Assembly: GCA_016098155.1 (NCBI GenBank) | Contig: JAAAJB010000114.1 | Span: 1-64,000 of the forward strand | Source of the DNA: Actinomortierella ambigua | Taxonomy: Eukaryota; Mortierellomycota; Mortierellomycetes; Mortierellales; Mortierellaceae | Direction: 5' to 3' | Length of the DNA: 64,000 bases | Shown: positions 1 to 11,091 of the stretch, piece by piece | Layout: each line of letters begins with the position of its first letter | Position numbering within the stretch: the stretch's first letter is position 1 | The notes under the pieces: generated by a model | What the model was told of the DNA's origin: nothing | Seen by the model: the letters and a program-made list of their open reading frames with translations, nothing else | The model's database searches: none | Position numbers and translations under genes: made by a program

Positions 1-1307
1 TGTCAAGTCCGAGTCTATGCCTAGCCCAAGCTTACACGAATTCATATCAAACTATCCCAGGTTTATGGGCATGTGCTTATCTAACTACATAGGCCAAGTT
101 AAGCTCTCCAATATCATATCATACTCAAAGACATGCCAATGTAGCTCGAGTCGCGCACCGAAGAATGAAACCCTCTCTTGAGGCTCATAAAAAAAGAAAG
201 GCCATGAATGTACATGCCAAATACAGCTTTTTATTTTTTTTTTTTGTATTCTTGATGCATTTACTCAAAATAGCAAGAGGTTCCGGGGAGGGTAAGTTGT
301 TCGGTCTGGAACTGCAGCGCTCTGTCGCTCCTTGAGAATTTTGGCAATCTTCTCTGCTTCTTCGTCCGTGTTAAGAGCCGAATATCGTCCTGCAAGTGTA
401 GTGCGAGGCTTCTTGGCTGTATGGGATGTTGCTGCGCCTTGAACTGCATTGCTCCGCCTATTGCTGCAGCAACACTTGTTGTTGTCGAACCAGCTATTGC
501 TCCGCCTACTACTGTTGCGCCTATCGAAGCAACGCCAACGGTGTCGTGTAGCGGCTTAGAGAGTGTTTAATATGATGGATGTGCAATAAAGAAAACGCTA
601 ACCAGAGTTATCGCAGGGAAAGGGTCCTATATATAGTGGGCCTCGGAACCAGGAAGGTCGCCGAGGTTTGACTTTGCCAAGAGTCGACGCTATCAATAGC
701 GCACCCGAATGTCGACGCTAGCAGGCTTGGCGCCAAGCCGGCGCCAGGATAGGACATAGGAGAAATATGAAGCGTAGGAGACGCGACAACACGCGCGGTG
801 CGTGTCGTGCATGAGTAGCGAACCGATCTAGCCATCGGTAACACAATGCCTGTTGCTGCTGCTGTTGGTGCTATTATCGTTGCTGATGCTAGTGCTGATG
901 CTGGTGCTGGTGCTGGTGCACCCGTTGGCAGTGGGTCCTCCACTCGCGCAATGTATTAGGCTCGAGACCAGTATGTTGTATATGTAGAGAAGTGCTATAA
1001 CAGAGAAAGGGGTGGTCTTGTGAGCAAGGCTAGATTTCCTTCTTCGCAGAGTCATGCAAATGGAAGAGTATACATAACTGAAAGTTAAACTAAACACGTC
1101 CTCAGTCATCTGGTTCACCACCTACGTGGTATTTGTGCGAATTGTCTTGCTACTGAGGTACACAGTGGCTCCCCGACGCCGAGGGCTCCTCCTTCATGGA
1201 CAGCGCGACTGTCCAGCGCAGCCCATTTTACCTCCCAGAATGCCCTTGGTCGTATCCTAAAAATTTCCATCATTAGAATAGTCGCGCGCCTCGTCTATCA
1301 ACCACCG
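1..1307. other. Left-edge spacer
   Basis: No supported gene. The stretch holds poly-A/T runs (190-245), the dispersed repeat copy described separately, and short ORFs that look like chance. The left edge could contain the end of a neighbouring gene, but nothing recognisable is visible. Confidence 0.5.
541..975 (+). repeat. Dispersed repeat, copy 1, interrupted by a 288-bp insertion
   Basis: Shares blocks with 12163-12260 and 13078-13235: a block around AACCAGAGTTATCGC (with 12 kb), the block GGGTCCTATATATAGTGGGC (with 13 kb), and a block around CTCGAGACCAGT (with 13 kb). In the 13-kb copy the last two blocks are joined directly. Here they are separated by about 288 bp (roughly 643-930) that begin after GTGGGCC and end before GTGGGTCC, so the insertion is flanked by a near-duplicate of about 9 bp. 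The inserted piece has a GCT/GGT-rich microsatellite at 850-920 and no clear terminal inverted repeats. No convincing protein is encoded. The element is probably an old non-autonomous transposon or its target. Confidence 0.5.
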
Positions 1308-1901
1308 ATGTCCATAGAGATGGACTTTCACATTTTGCCCTCCTCTTTAGAGCCGGCTAGGAAGTGGTACGATCTTATCTTGGGTCCCTGGGTCTCTACG
1401 CCTTCCACAGGTTCTATGTACTTGTGTACATCGCGTTGCAAAATGAGTCTCTTAGGGAAAGTATTGGGCGAGCCTACAGCCGTCTCAACTCCAACCAGCG
1501 ATAGAGGTGGATTGTTTGCAAGGCTGACGAAGCATGCTGCAGCATGTGAGATCATATGCATGACGGCTGAGACGTGGGGCCAACTGGCAGGCTATCTATG
1601 TATTGCAGGTCAGCCAGTATACCTCTTCATTCAGCGCCCTCCTAGAAGCTATGTGGTTTTGGGGCGCGATATCTCGATGCTTGCGTGGGAAGGCCCGGAA
1701 GGGTCAGTCATTGAGTATGGTATCTGGTTCGCGCCGACTCTGCTGCGTATGTCCTGGCTAACAATGTACACTCTGACCTTGCAACCTTTGTCCCATGCCG
1801 AACGCCGCGACACTCTCGAAGAAATAAAAGCATTGGAACGCAGTACATGGCCCACGACAAGGACAAGAATAAATGGCATAACCGGCGCCCGTCTTTTATA
1901 A
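1308..1901 (+). CDS. Hypothetical protein, 197 aa
   Basis: A single open frame from ATG to TAA with mixed, non-repetitive composition. I recognise no family. The product has no clear signal peptide or confident membrane segment, though residues 140-160 are moderately hydrophobic. No convincing splice sites extend it. It sits between a dispersed repeat and the promoter side of the peptidase gene, so it may be a small orphan gene or an exon of a decayed gene. It could also be chance: a 77-aa and a 76-aa frame lie opposite it. Confidence 0.35.
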   Translation: MSIEMDFHILPSSLEPARKWYDLILGPWVSTPSTGSMYLCTSRCKMSLLGKVLGEPTAVSTPTSDRGGLFARLTKHAAACEIICMTAETWGQLAGYLCIAGQPVYLFIQRPPRSYVVLGRDISMLAWEGPEGSVIEYGIWFAPTLLRMSWLTMYTLTLQPLSHAERRDTLEEIKALERSTWPTTRTRINGITGARLL

Positions 1902-1925
1902 ATCTCTTTGTTGTCTCTTCCGCTC

Positions 1926-2366
1926 TCAGTGGGTGAATAAACGCCTAGGGCGACTGTTGCTCTCTGTTAGTAGTAGGTAAGGCTGTGATAGTGGTGGGAG
2001 AGGAGTCTGTTGTTGGAAGCGACGCTCTAAATGCACATGCGTTAGTGCAGAGTCGCGTTGGCTTATCGGGGTTTGATCTGCAAACGACGCGATCGGAGAG
2101 GTCACAACAGCATGCGGCACGAGCACCGCGTTTGTAACATGTGAAAGCGAGGGCGGGATTGGCGGGGATAGATTCGTGGCTGCATGGGCTGCTTGGACTT
2201 GTTGGTGGGTAGAGTGGAGCAGCCATGGGGCCACTGCTGATGTTGTTGTCGAGGATGATAGTTGTTGGCTCAGCACTCGTGCAAAGTGCTGACTTAGTGC
2301 TGTATCCTGATCGTCGTCGTCGTTGTTGTTGTCAACAGCGATGTGCCAGTCAATTGGGATGCCCAT
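1926..2366 (-). CDS. Hypothetical protein, 146 aa, Asn/Asp- and Ser/Thr-rich
   Basis: Open frame reading away from the SppA-type gene, with its ATG about 260 bp from that gene's start. The product has an acidic N/D run near residues 12-20, then Ser/Thr/Pro-rich and His-containing sequence with no domain I know. It has no transmembrane segment. Composition is compatible with a disordered protein or with chance in a simple-sequence region. The shared intergenic interval would act as a divergent promoter if the gene is real. Confidence 0.3.
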   Translation of the reverse strand: MGIPIDWHIAVDNNNDDDDQDTALSQHFARVLSQQLSSSTTTSAVAPWLLHSTHQQVQAAHAATNLSPPIPPSLSHVTNAVLVPHAVVTSPIASFADQTPISQRDSALTHVHLERRFQQQTPLPPLSQPYLLLTESNSRPRRLFTH

Positions 2367-2626
2367 GGGTCTCTTCTCTCTCTCTCTTTCTATGTATGTG
2401 TATGCAAAAATATATCTGGTTGTCCAGGCAAGTATGCGTGAGGTGAGGAGGGGATGGGATGGGACGAAGAGAGAGACTGTGTGTTTTTGCGGGCAGGAGT
2501 GGGGTTCACATTCTTTGTCAGGGCGGGGAGAATGCGAATCATGCAGTCACACAGCCGCGTTTTCGCGCCAAAAGCTCCGTTTTTCTCACTTTGCATTGGT
2601 CACATTGCATTGCATTGGAGACAACC

Positions 2627-5260
2627 ATGGCCGAATCACCGACACCGGCCATTTCACCTCAACCCCATCCCCAGGCCCCGCCACCTCCACCAGGAGGTCC
2701 CACTGGTAATGGAGGATTCGGCGGATCCTCCGGTGCGTCAAGAATCCGCTACACCCTCACCAACCATGGCAAAAAGATCTTCTTTGGCGCGTTCCTTCTC
2801 TACACAGCCGCCGGTGTCTATGTGTATGAGCTTCATCGGTTACAAAGTGATATTGATCACCCTCTTCACCTACATCCACATTTTGCAAAGTGATCTTCTT
2901 CTAAAAACATCTCTCGACTTTGGCTTGCTGCTCCATCCCTTTAGGAACTATCGCCAACAAAAGATCAGGGACACCATTCCTCCCAACACCGTGCTTCACT
3001 GGAAGATCACAGACGGATCGATCGTGGAAACGACGACCGACAAGGGCTACCTGCGGAAGATCATGAAGGCTGCCTCTGCAGATGGAACGCCCTCCCCCAC
3101 CGTGTCGCTGCTGGATGTTGTCAAAGCAATCAAGAGCGCCAAGGACGACCCGCGGATCGTCGGCATCATGGCAAACTTTTCGACTGGAGACGCCACTCAG
3201 CAAAACGCTCAACCTGGTCTTGGTCTGGCTCAGATCCAAGAGCTTCGTCAGGCGATCCAGGAGTTCAAGGATGCTAAGGCCAAGGCTCTTGGTGGCGAGG
3301 ACAAGGTGCCCCTTGTCGCCTTTACAGACTCGTTCAGTAAGGATCTTTCATACATGCATGGGAGCACACGGGTTTCAATGAAGTGCTGTTACATAGGAAA
3401 AACTTACTTATCTCATGACTTGACTTTTTTTTCCCACTTCAAGATAACCAGTCTCAGTACTATCTCGCGTCAGCCTTTGACAAAGTGTACGTTCAGCCAA
3501 CAGGATCCCTCCCACTGGTGGGTCTCTCGTCTCAGGTGCCCTTCTTCAAGACGCTGCTGAGTCGTGTCGGCATTGTGGTCCGAGCCGAGGCACGCAAAGA
3601 GTACAAGAGCATGGTCAGTCCGTTTACAGAGACAGAGCTGCCGCTGCCGCAGAAGCAAAATCTCTTTGATCTGATCAAGGGCCTCAACTGGCAAATCTTG
3701 CAAGAAATCGCCAAATCCCGCAGGAACCAACTCGGAGGTCTGGACCCGCTGGACAAGCTGAGTCACCTCACACAGATCGGACCCTTCATGGCCTCCGAGG
3801 CCAAGGACGAAGGACTGGTTGATGGACTGTTGTACAAGCGCGATTGCGGCAAGATGGTCGAGAACAATGGCGCCTTTGGAATGGCTCACTACATGCGCGT
3901 CAAGGCAAAGGAGGAAAAGGATGCACTTGCAAAGTCTGGAAAGCCATCCACCGTCGTTGGCCTTGTCTACCTGATTGGAGGCATCAAGCGTGGTGGTGGT
4001 GATTTTGGTGCCAACTCGGTTGTCAAGGCTATTCGGTAACTAATGAGAGTGGGAGAAAGGGATAAGAAGCATCGGGCTCGACCCTTTTTTTTTTTTTTTT
4101 TTTTTTTTGCCCCTTGCAACTGACATGAATCCTCTGTTGCCTTGTTTATCAATCTTAGCGAGGCTGCGAACGATAAGACCGTCGATGCCGTTGTTCTTCG
4201 TATTGACTCTGGTGGAGGAGACGTTGTTGCAAGCGATACTATTGGTGACGCCATCCAGTGGTGTCAGGATGAGAAGCGCAAGCCAGTTATTGTCAGTTTT
4301 GGAAACACCTCTGCTAGCGGAGGATATTTTGTTTCGACCCATGCCACCACCATTGTTGCCCAACGTAAGTGAGCAAACCATCTGACTGTCAGCTCTTGTG
4401 GGTATTGCTATGTTTCTTTTCTTTTTCTTCCCACGTCAGGAACTTTGCCAGACCTAGAAAAAAAAACATTTTGTATCTGATAATATCCTATAATCCACTT
4501 GAAAAAAAAAATAGCCACCACAATCACCGGTAGTATTGGCGTCGCATCATTGAGACCTTGGTTCACACCCGAATTCTTCAAGATGATTGGCGTAAGCGTC
4601 GAGCAGTTCTTCACCGGATCGTCGGACAACTCGGTGCTGAATGACCTCGAAGGTGCTGCGCTGGCGCGGTACAAGCGTCAGGTGACCGCCCTGTACGATG
4701 ACTTTGTCAAGCGCGTGGCCGAGGGTCGCAAGATGACGATTGAGCAGGTGGAGGGTGTCGCCGGTGGCCGCGTCATGAACGGCAAGGAAGCTATGAAGGG
4801 TATGTTGCTTGCTGTTGCGGACAAAGAAAAATGAAAGGCGAGAGAAGAAAGAACAAAGTCTCTAATTCCGGTCGTGTCTTTATTTCGTGGGGCTTTTTTT
4901 TTCTACACTTTAGCTGGTCTTGTGGACGTGATGGGCGGCATCCACGATGCCTGCATGCTGGCAAGCCAGATTGGATTGGAGGTACACAAACAATCGGGCC
5001 GCCTCCCAGAAGATTTTGAATGCGACAACACAGTGATCAAGGTCTTCCCGACCCCGAAGCCTTTGGTCCAACAACTAGTGGAATCGATGACGGGCGATGA
5101 GGCGGTTGACATGTATGCCAAGGAAAAGATCCGGTCACTGGTGTTCCAGGTCATGCGAAGCGCCTTCACAGAGCTTCTGACAGACTTTGGTGTCTCGGAT
5201 CCTTCGGTCTTCATGCCGACCCAACCCCAGCTGGAGATGGACACCATCAGTGTTCATTAG
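2627..5260 (+). CDS. sppA: SppA-type (protease IV, family S49) membrane peptidase
   Basis: Model: join(2627..2823, 2945..3336, 3444..4035, 4159..4364, 4515..4799, 4914..5260), six exons, 672 aa; all junctions are GT-AG and in phase. SppA enzymes cleave membrane-bound or short peptides with a Ser-Lys dyad. After a Pro/Gly-rich N-terminus comes one membrane anchor (about residues 47-64), then tandem S49 domains. The lysine motif EYKSMVSPF places Lys250 where E. coli SppA has Lys209, and the motif SASGGYF places Ser447 where E. coli has Ser409; the spacing (197 versus 200) agrees. TITGSIGV and the C-terminal GLVD-x-(I/M)GG motif are also present. Both dyad residues are intact, so the enzyme should be active. 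The ATG at 2627 was chosen because the sequence upstream in frame is not protein-like. Location (mitochondrion, ER or other) is not decided by the sequence. Poly-T tracts lie in introns 2-5. A/T-rich polyadenylation-like sequence follows the stop. Confidence 0.9.
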
Positions 5261-5657
5261 ATAAAATAAAATAATTTCATACTGTATCTGTTTCTTTTTT
5301 TACACCTTTTTCGTCTTCCTTTAGAGATGTGAGGACTGAAGAAGAAAAAGATGAATATACAGTACATGTACAGATGAACGGTCCGATTGATAATTGCCTT
5401 GTTCGCCATCACATTTTGCTGCCTTGCGAGACGAAAAAAAAAGTCAAGATAGGGAGACAGGCAACCTGATCAGAAGAAGCCAGCCACTTGACAATAAATT
5501 GAGAGTAAAACAAACCCCAGCTCCTTTCCCAATAACGGCAGAGCATCAAGCTACCATGAACAAGCACAAGCACGCCTTTGCCGTGTAGTTGCGCTACATA
5601 ATACTTTTGTTGATATAAGAATTAAAAGCCCAGGTCCTTCAAAAATGTAGAATCAAT
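5261..5657. other. Convergent 3' spacer
   Basis: The 3' ends of the SppA-type gene (plus) and the F-box gene (minus) face each other across this AT-rich stretch. AATAAAA-like elements at 5262-5275 and near 5500 and 5620 could serve as polyadenylation signals. The 64-aa frame at 5394 shows no sign of being coding. Confidence 0.5.
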
Positions 5658-8093
5658 TTACGCGCTAAATCCGTAAAGCTCGTCGTAAAACATAAACTCC
5701 ACAAGCGGTTCTTGAAAATCCGGGCTGTCCTCGATTCCGATTACTCCAAATGTATGTTGCAGCTCCTCGGGCAGCTCCTGGGGCAACTCGACTAATTTCA
5801 GTCTAGGCAGCCGATGGCCATGTTGCTGATACATCCGAAGGATATCCTCCGGTGCAATGCCATCCGTGACCATTAAAGAGAGTGTTTCCACATTGGGGCA
5901 CATGGTGACGATCTGCTCGAGGCTAGCCCTTGATAGAAGCCAACGCCCCACCAATTTTAGCGAGTTGAGGCTCATGTTCGTGGGCAACAGATCATCACCA
6001 CCACTCCTTCCGTGTGACAGAGTTGAATGCGAGACATGAGTCTCGGAGGCCAAAACTGTAGTAGGCGACGACAGCAATAATGGGGTCGTAGTGGTGGTGT
6101 CGTATCCTGGGAGGAGAGTCCGGCAGCGATCGCCCACATTGAGCTCGAGGGATTCGAGAGAAGGACTATGGCGGAGCATCTCGAATTTGAAGTGGATCGC
6201 TGGTTCACCCGAGAGTTGAAGACGAGTCAAAACTGGAAAGGACCAATCCCATCGCCAAAGAGAAGATCGTTGCTGCTGCTGCTGTATCAGGATATCTTCC
6301 ATTGTCGAAATCACAACACCAGAAGATCCTACCGCCATAGCATCATGAATTGGCGGTGGAGGGACCGGGTATCTTTCGCCATCACCCGAGCTCTCCAGCT
6401 CCACTGATTGAAGCTGTGGCATGCTGGCAAACGACTCGGGATGAAAGGCTGCCGCTGTGTGTCCATGAAGAAGAAGTGTCTGAAGATTTTGAAACCGCCA
6501 TGGCTCAAAGTGCGTCATAAACTGAGCCCCGTGATAATCGGTGGAAAGGTCATACAGCTTGAGAGATTTGAGGCGAGGCGCGTGGTCTAATGCGTATGGA
6601 TCGAGCTCAATCGCAAAACTAGAAGCAATGAATAGGCTTTCTAGGGCAGGGAGCGCTGGCCACCCTTGTCCAATGGAAAGACTATTTTCGTCCTCTGTAT
6701 CCACCGACCGGAAAGAAAATTGGGCCCGCCTCAGCGAGGAGCTAAAGGCAACCATGGTACTCTGAACCACATGATGCATCAGAGGCTCGTCAACAACCAG
6801 ATCAACACTTTTTAGAGGGACGAGGCTCAGCAGACGAGATGAATGGTCGTGGTCGTGGTCGTGATGGTCGGTACCACTGCTAGTACTGATGCCTCCGTTA
6901 CCATCACTTCCATTCAAGAGTTGCCACTGCGATTTCTCATCCACTGCCCATTGAAATATGTCCGCTTCCCAAACTCGCGTCTGAATTTCCTGGAGAGATC
7001 GACATTGCTGTAGTAGCTGAGACTGGCGCGCTGGCCAAAGCCCAGGCTTTTTTGCAGAAGACGAGGAAAAGGTATGACCGCCCACAAAGTGCACTCGCTT
7101 TGCATTGAGTTCAAAAAACTCGAGCTTGGTGACGGCACTCAGATCCACTTCGCCATACTTGGACATGATCTGGCACCAGTTGATGTCTGTGAGCGTTGTC
7201 GGGGGTGGTGGTGGCGGAAGTAGCGAAAAGATCTCGTATTCTAGCTCTCGGATCGCGGCAAGCTTCCGAGGCCCGACTGCACTAACAATGCTGACATTCT
7301 GGAGTCCATGGAGAGAAGGATGGTAGTCTTTCCTCGGCGCCACACGACTTTGTGCCTCTACGAACTGGCGAATAAACCGAGTTGCCTGAAGGGCCTGTTC
7401 GGTAACAGGCGTCCATCTCGCCTCATACGCGTGGTTGGAGGAATAGAAAAAGTCGAGTACAATTTCTTGCACGTGTTCCAGTTTTGGGTAAGCGTGAGGA
7501 GCAATCTCTGGATCCTCACACCATCGCTTCATATCCCATGCGACAACCTCAATAGCCTCGGGACGACAAGTGGGATGACGGACCAGAACTGCCCAAGCGA
7601 GACTCGACGCAACTTGAGCATCGGTCTCTGAGTATGGAATCCCCAATGTTACCCCGAGCCAGTCGCCCAACGAGCCTTCCCCCAGATATTCGTAGACCTC
7701 CTCGCGGACCAATGGCGGAAGCACCCATCGCCGGACGAAACTGAAATAGTCGATTGTCCTGAGAGGCTGAGTCTTCTGGATAGCTGGGTGTGACTGTAGG
7801 GCTTGCAAAACATCATAGGTGTGCCCCCTTTGGTGTCTTCCGGTAGACGTAAGGTCTGGTTGCTGAACAAGAAGGGTTGGCGGAGATGCCGAGGCAAGGA
7901 CGACACGAACAAAAGAACGTAGTGCGCGTCGAACGTCCCGAGAGAGAGCTATCCAGCCGAATGGATCCCGATATAGCCGTGATGCAGCGATATGTAGCCA
8001 GTCTCTACTCACTGTCAACAGTGCAAAGAGAGTGGCGAGGTTGTGAACCTCATCGACTATGAGTTCCAGGCATTCAATGGGCAAGCACGGCAT
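5658..8093 (-). CDS. F-box protein with leucine-rich-repeat-like C-terminal region, 811 aa
   Basis: Single-exon gene. The N-terminus (residues 3-48) is a typical F-box: CLPIECLELIVDEVHNLATL followed by a Trp/Leu-rich end and RLYRDPF. F-box proteins are the substrate-recognition part of SCF ubiquitin ligases and bind Skp1. The remaining 760 residues contain irregular leucine-rich segments, e.g. LPALESLFIASS, LKSLKLYDL, LQTLLLHG, LTRLQLSG and LNSLKLVG, consistent with LRR-type substrate binding. Low-complexity inserts occur: DHDHDHD, QQQQQ and a Thr-rich run. The start is the first Met and gives a complete F-box. A T-run precedes the ATG. Large families of such proteins are common in these fungi; the substrate cannot be inferred. 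The 3' end converges on the SppA-type gene. Confidence 0.85.
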   Translation of the reverse strand: MPCLPIECLELIVDEVHNLATLFALLTVSRDWLHIAASRLYRDPFGWIALSRDVRRALRSFVRVVLASASPPTLLVQQPDLTSTGRHQRGHTYDVLQALQSHPAIQKTQPLRTIDYFSFVRRWVLPPLVREEVYEYLGEGSLGDWLGVTLGIPYSETDAQVASSLAWAVLVRHPTCRPEAIEVVAWDMKRWCEDPEIAPHAYPKLEHVQEIVLDFFYSSNHAYEARWTPVTEQALQATRFIRQFVEAQSRVAPRKDYHPSLHGLQNVSIVSAVGPRKLAAIRELEYEIFSLLPPPPPPTTLTDINWCQIMSKYGEVDLSAVTKLEFFELNAKRVHFVGGHTFSSSSAKKPGLWPARQSQLLQQCRSLQEIQTRVWEADIFQWAVDEKSQWQLLNGSDGNGGISTSSGTDHHDHDHDHSSRLLSLVPLKSVDLVVDEPLMHHVVQSTMVAFSSSLRRAQFSFRSVDTEDENSLSIGQGWPALPALESLFIASSFAIELDPYALDHAPRLKSLKLYDLSTDYHGAQFMTHFEPWRFQNLQTLLLHGHTAAAFHPESFASMPQLQSVELESSGDGERYPVPPPPIHDAMAVGSSGVVISTMEDILIQQQQQRSSLWRWDWSFPVLTRLQLSGEPAIHFKFEMLRHSPSLESLELNVGDRCRTLLPGYDTTTTTPLLLSSPTTVLASETHVSHSTLSHGRSGGDDLLPTNMSLNSLKLVGRWLLSRASLEQIVTMCPNVETLSLMVTDGIAPEDILRMYQQHGHRLPRLKLVELPQELPEELQHTFGVIGIEDSPDFQEPLVEFMFYDELYGFSA

Positions 8094-9409
8094 GATGGAT
8101 GAATGTTAATCAAGGCCTTTTTTTTTTTTGTTATAGACGAAATTTAAATAATTGGTGGCGTATTCCAAATGCTTGAGCGTGGAGAGAGGGCAACCAATTT
8201 CACCTTTGGTCGTCTCTCCTCCATAATTTTTACGACACATTCCTTGCATGATTCAGGTATGTGGGGCATCAGAGCGGTGAGAAGCTCTAGTGAATGCTTT
8301 CGGTATTCTCAATGGGTGTGTCATGTCCGCCCAAAAGTACGCCTGTGCGCCACAGGCCGAAAGTTCTAGGGTCCGCTGCCACCCGCTTGAGCCCTCCCCC
8401 ACCAAGGTGGAGCCAGGGATCCGGAGGAGGCTTCCAATGATGAGGTCTCATTATTCTGGCTGTAAACTCAATATAGGCACTGTTGCTCGTCGTCCTTTCC
8501 TACAAAGGGAACGTGCTACCGGACCTTGGGTATGCGTAGAACGCCATAAACTCAGCCTCAACGTGGTGTGTCTTTGGGAGGTTCCACTTGAGGCTTTGCT
8601 AATGGTGCTCGTAGACTTGATAAGTGACAGTGACGGCCGGTGTGGGAGGAGTGCTTTGGTGGGAAGCAATAAAGTCATTGTTGCTTATTCATTACTTTTT
8701 GGTCACTGTTGCTTGGATGTTCAGCAGGCAGGCTCCAACGCGGGTTACCCGGTCCGATCCACATTGGCACGCCTTGATGACACCACAGAGATCGTTCAAC
8801 AGCCAAGTCCCTCTATAAAACCATAGCCAGACACGCTGCTGTTGGCCGCAGTAGTACCATGAGCGACCCTGCCATTGTTGTTCGCTCTCCAGGATTGGTC
8901 GGATGGGACTTGCGATAAGGCAATGTTCATGCATACCTAGCAGGCACCTTTTGACGGCTCGAAAGGAGGTCTGAGGATTGCAGAATACCAACTTTGAGTC
9001 GATTCCTAAAAAACTAGCTTTCCTAGCGAGGATTAGTGGTGTTTGTTTGTCTATGTTTGAACTTGGTGCGCTGTGTGTGAAATGCCACTGTGGCACATGG
9101 TGTATCTTGCTCATATTGCATGCGATCCATCCACGGCCCATCGTTTGCCATGTATGCAAGACCATCGTTGCGAATGATATTGCAAGTTCTACAGGTTAGG
9201 ACCTTTTCAAGTAGCATAGTGTTCGTATTCCATCTTCTACCTGTTGATAGTCGACCAATGTAGGTCTTCCGGTTAGGCGTAGATCATATTTCAGTTCCTC
9301 AGTTCCTTTCTGGTCATTCTTTTTTTTTCTTCAGGATTTCGAACGGAAAGACTATTTCACTCATTACCGGAGGAACGAGTACTACGGTTGGTCGTCACCA
9401 TGACAGCTG
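8094..9409. other. Gene-poor region upstream of a dead MULE
   Basis: Only short, mutually overlapping frames are present (up to 178 aa plus, 157 aa minus), none with a recognisable domain. Part of this may be the decayed 5' portion of the MULE element starting near 9.4 kb, but I could not identify its terminal inverted repeat or N-terminal domain. Confidence 0.4.
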
Positions 9410-9545
9410 AACATTTTAGCTCAGTCGTGCAATACGTGGTGTTTCGATGGCACCCATAAGGCATGCGGGTAAGCTTCGTGAAGGTCGTTTCGATGTTCTT
9501 GCTCATGATACAGCCGATGACCTGATGTTTTTCTGATTTGTAGTG

Positions 9546-9576
<31 letters not shown>

Positions 9577-11068
9577 GGAAGAGAAATGTATCTGTTCACC
9601 ATTGTCGTGAAGGACGAAGGACTGTATTATATGTATTATAGGGTCAGGTGTCCCTGTAGCCTTCCTTCTGACGTACAGTTCCAAATCTGATGTTTTGGTG
9701 AGAGGCGCTGAAGAAGGATATGAAGAGGCGATTCAAGAAGATCAGAGAAGACAAACAGGAGCGCGGAGATATGTCCCACACCCGTTCCGTTTTTTATCCA
9801 TTCACGGTGATTACAGATCAAGGTCCAGCAGAAACCAAGGCCATCAGCACGATTTTCCCAGCTCCTCGGACAAAGCTTTTTCTTTGCGCTTGGCACATCC
9901 TTCACGCCTGGCAAAAAGCATTTACAAACAATTGCTTGGGTATCTAGAATAGTTGGTCCGACGACGCCAAGAAGGAGCGTCGAGAGCAGGTACTCTCAAC
10001 TGTTTCTTGAAGCGCAGGTCGATGAAGACATGGTCATAATTTATAATGAATATTAACAGCAAACAATCCGTGTATACATAGGTCCGCACAGACCTGTCCA
10101 ACATTCCTTATTGCCAGGATCAGGCGACAGCAATGGAGTTGGTGTCGGCCTTCAGGACAAAATGGCAACCAAAAGCTCCAATGTTTATTCAGTACCTTGA
10201 CAACCAATACTTTGACCCCCTTCCTCCTCCAAAGGACAAACTAGCATTGGACCCTTTCAAAAAAATGAAAAAATGGATGTTTTGCTTCCGACATGGAGTC
10301 TCGTTCAGCAGGATCCACACCAACAACTATGTGGAGTCTTGGCACAATTTGCTGAAGAAGCGTTTTTTTATGGACTATCACAGGCGTCGTGTCGACCATG
10401 TCATATTCATTCTAGATCAACGGGCCATCTACCACTCCCAGCACAATTCGCTCAGATTCATGTCTAGAGTGAACGCTAGCCCAGGAAAACGGGCCTTGGA
10501 TCGTGCAGTCAAGCAAGCCATGGTCTACTTCAACGAGGTGCGAGACGCCGACGATGCATATGTCCCGTTCGAGCAGCACTCCGATTATGCGGACAAGCTC
10601 AAGGTTTTCTCCTTCACTTTCTCGAGCCAACACTATAATGTCTCGGTCGAGTGGGATGGCCCCAGTCTCAAGCATATTCGGTCCAGTAGCTGTGAACGTC
10701 AACACCAAACCAATGAGTGCTGTAAGCATATCGGCATCCTGCTCTATCTCTTTGAAGGCTCTTCATTTGTTGGCAATCCGCACCATGGACTCACGTCAGA
10801 GCAGACGGACGAGCAATCGGTCGAGCAGCTGGCCGTCGCTTCCCAAGAGCCGCTGAACCTTGAGACTGGCTATGACACCAGAGATTTAGAGGAAGCCTCG
10901 GAGTTCCTTACTAGGTGCTTCCTTGAGAAGAAGTACGGCGAATGGTCCGCAGAGGCTGCCAGCTTGGTGAAAAGAACGAGAGATGCTTTTGAGGAAATGT
11001 ATGATGCCGGGGAAGGCGGGAAGAGACGAGCAAGAGAAGACAAGCAGTACAGGCGACAGCGAAGTTGA
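9410..11068 (+). pseudogene. Degenerate MULE (Mutator-like) transposase
   Basis: Pieces match the MULE transposase in order. CFDGTHKACG (about 9440-9468) carries the first Asp. LFTIVVKDEGL (9592) and SGVPVAFLLTYSSKSDV (about 9645-9695) follow. VITDQGPAETKAI ... LFLCAWHILHAW (about 9808-9920) carries the second Asp. NNYVESWHNLLKKRF (near 10325) carries the Glu, completing the DDE triad. A SWIM-type zinc finger relic follows near 10690-10725. Splice sites make sense of some gaps: GTAAGC at 9469 to an AG at about 9586, around a (GT)n(T)n tract. Damage: one extra base near 9700 shifts the frame; a TAG near 9946 interrupts the frame just before NSWSDDAKKERREQ; and the SWIM CxC reads C-E-R, one transition from C-E-C. 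The 3' part is an uninterrupted 311-aa frame (10133-11068), followed by AATAAA at 11086. The copy is probably inactive. Confidence 0.8.
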
Positions 11069-11085
11069 TGGATCAGACAAACTGG

Positions 11086-11091
11086 AATAAA
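11086..11091 (+). promoter_or_regulatory. AATAAA polyadenylation signal after the MULE frame
   Basis: A consensus hexamer 18 bp after the stop codon of the transposase 3' frame. Confidence 0.5.

Noticed and set aside
8290..8826. 178-codon plus-strand frame
   Set aside because: No domain and atypical composition, in a region that otherwise looks like decayed transposon sequence.
9636..9914. Minus-strand frames opposite the MULE transposase
   Set aside because: The plus strand carries clear MULE motifs in order; the antisense frames are by-products.
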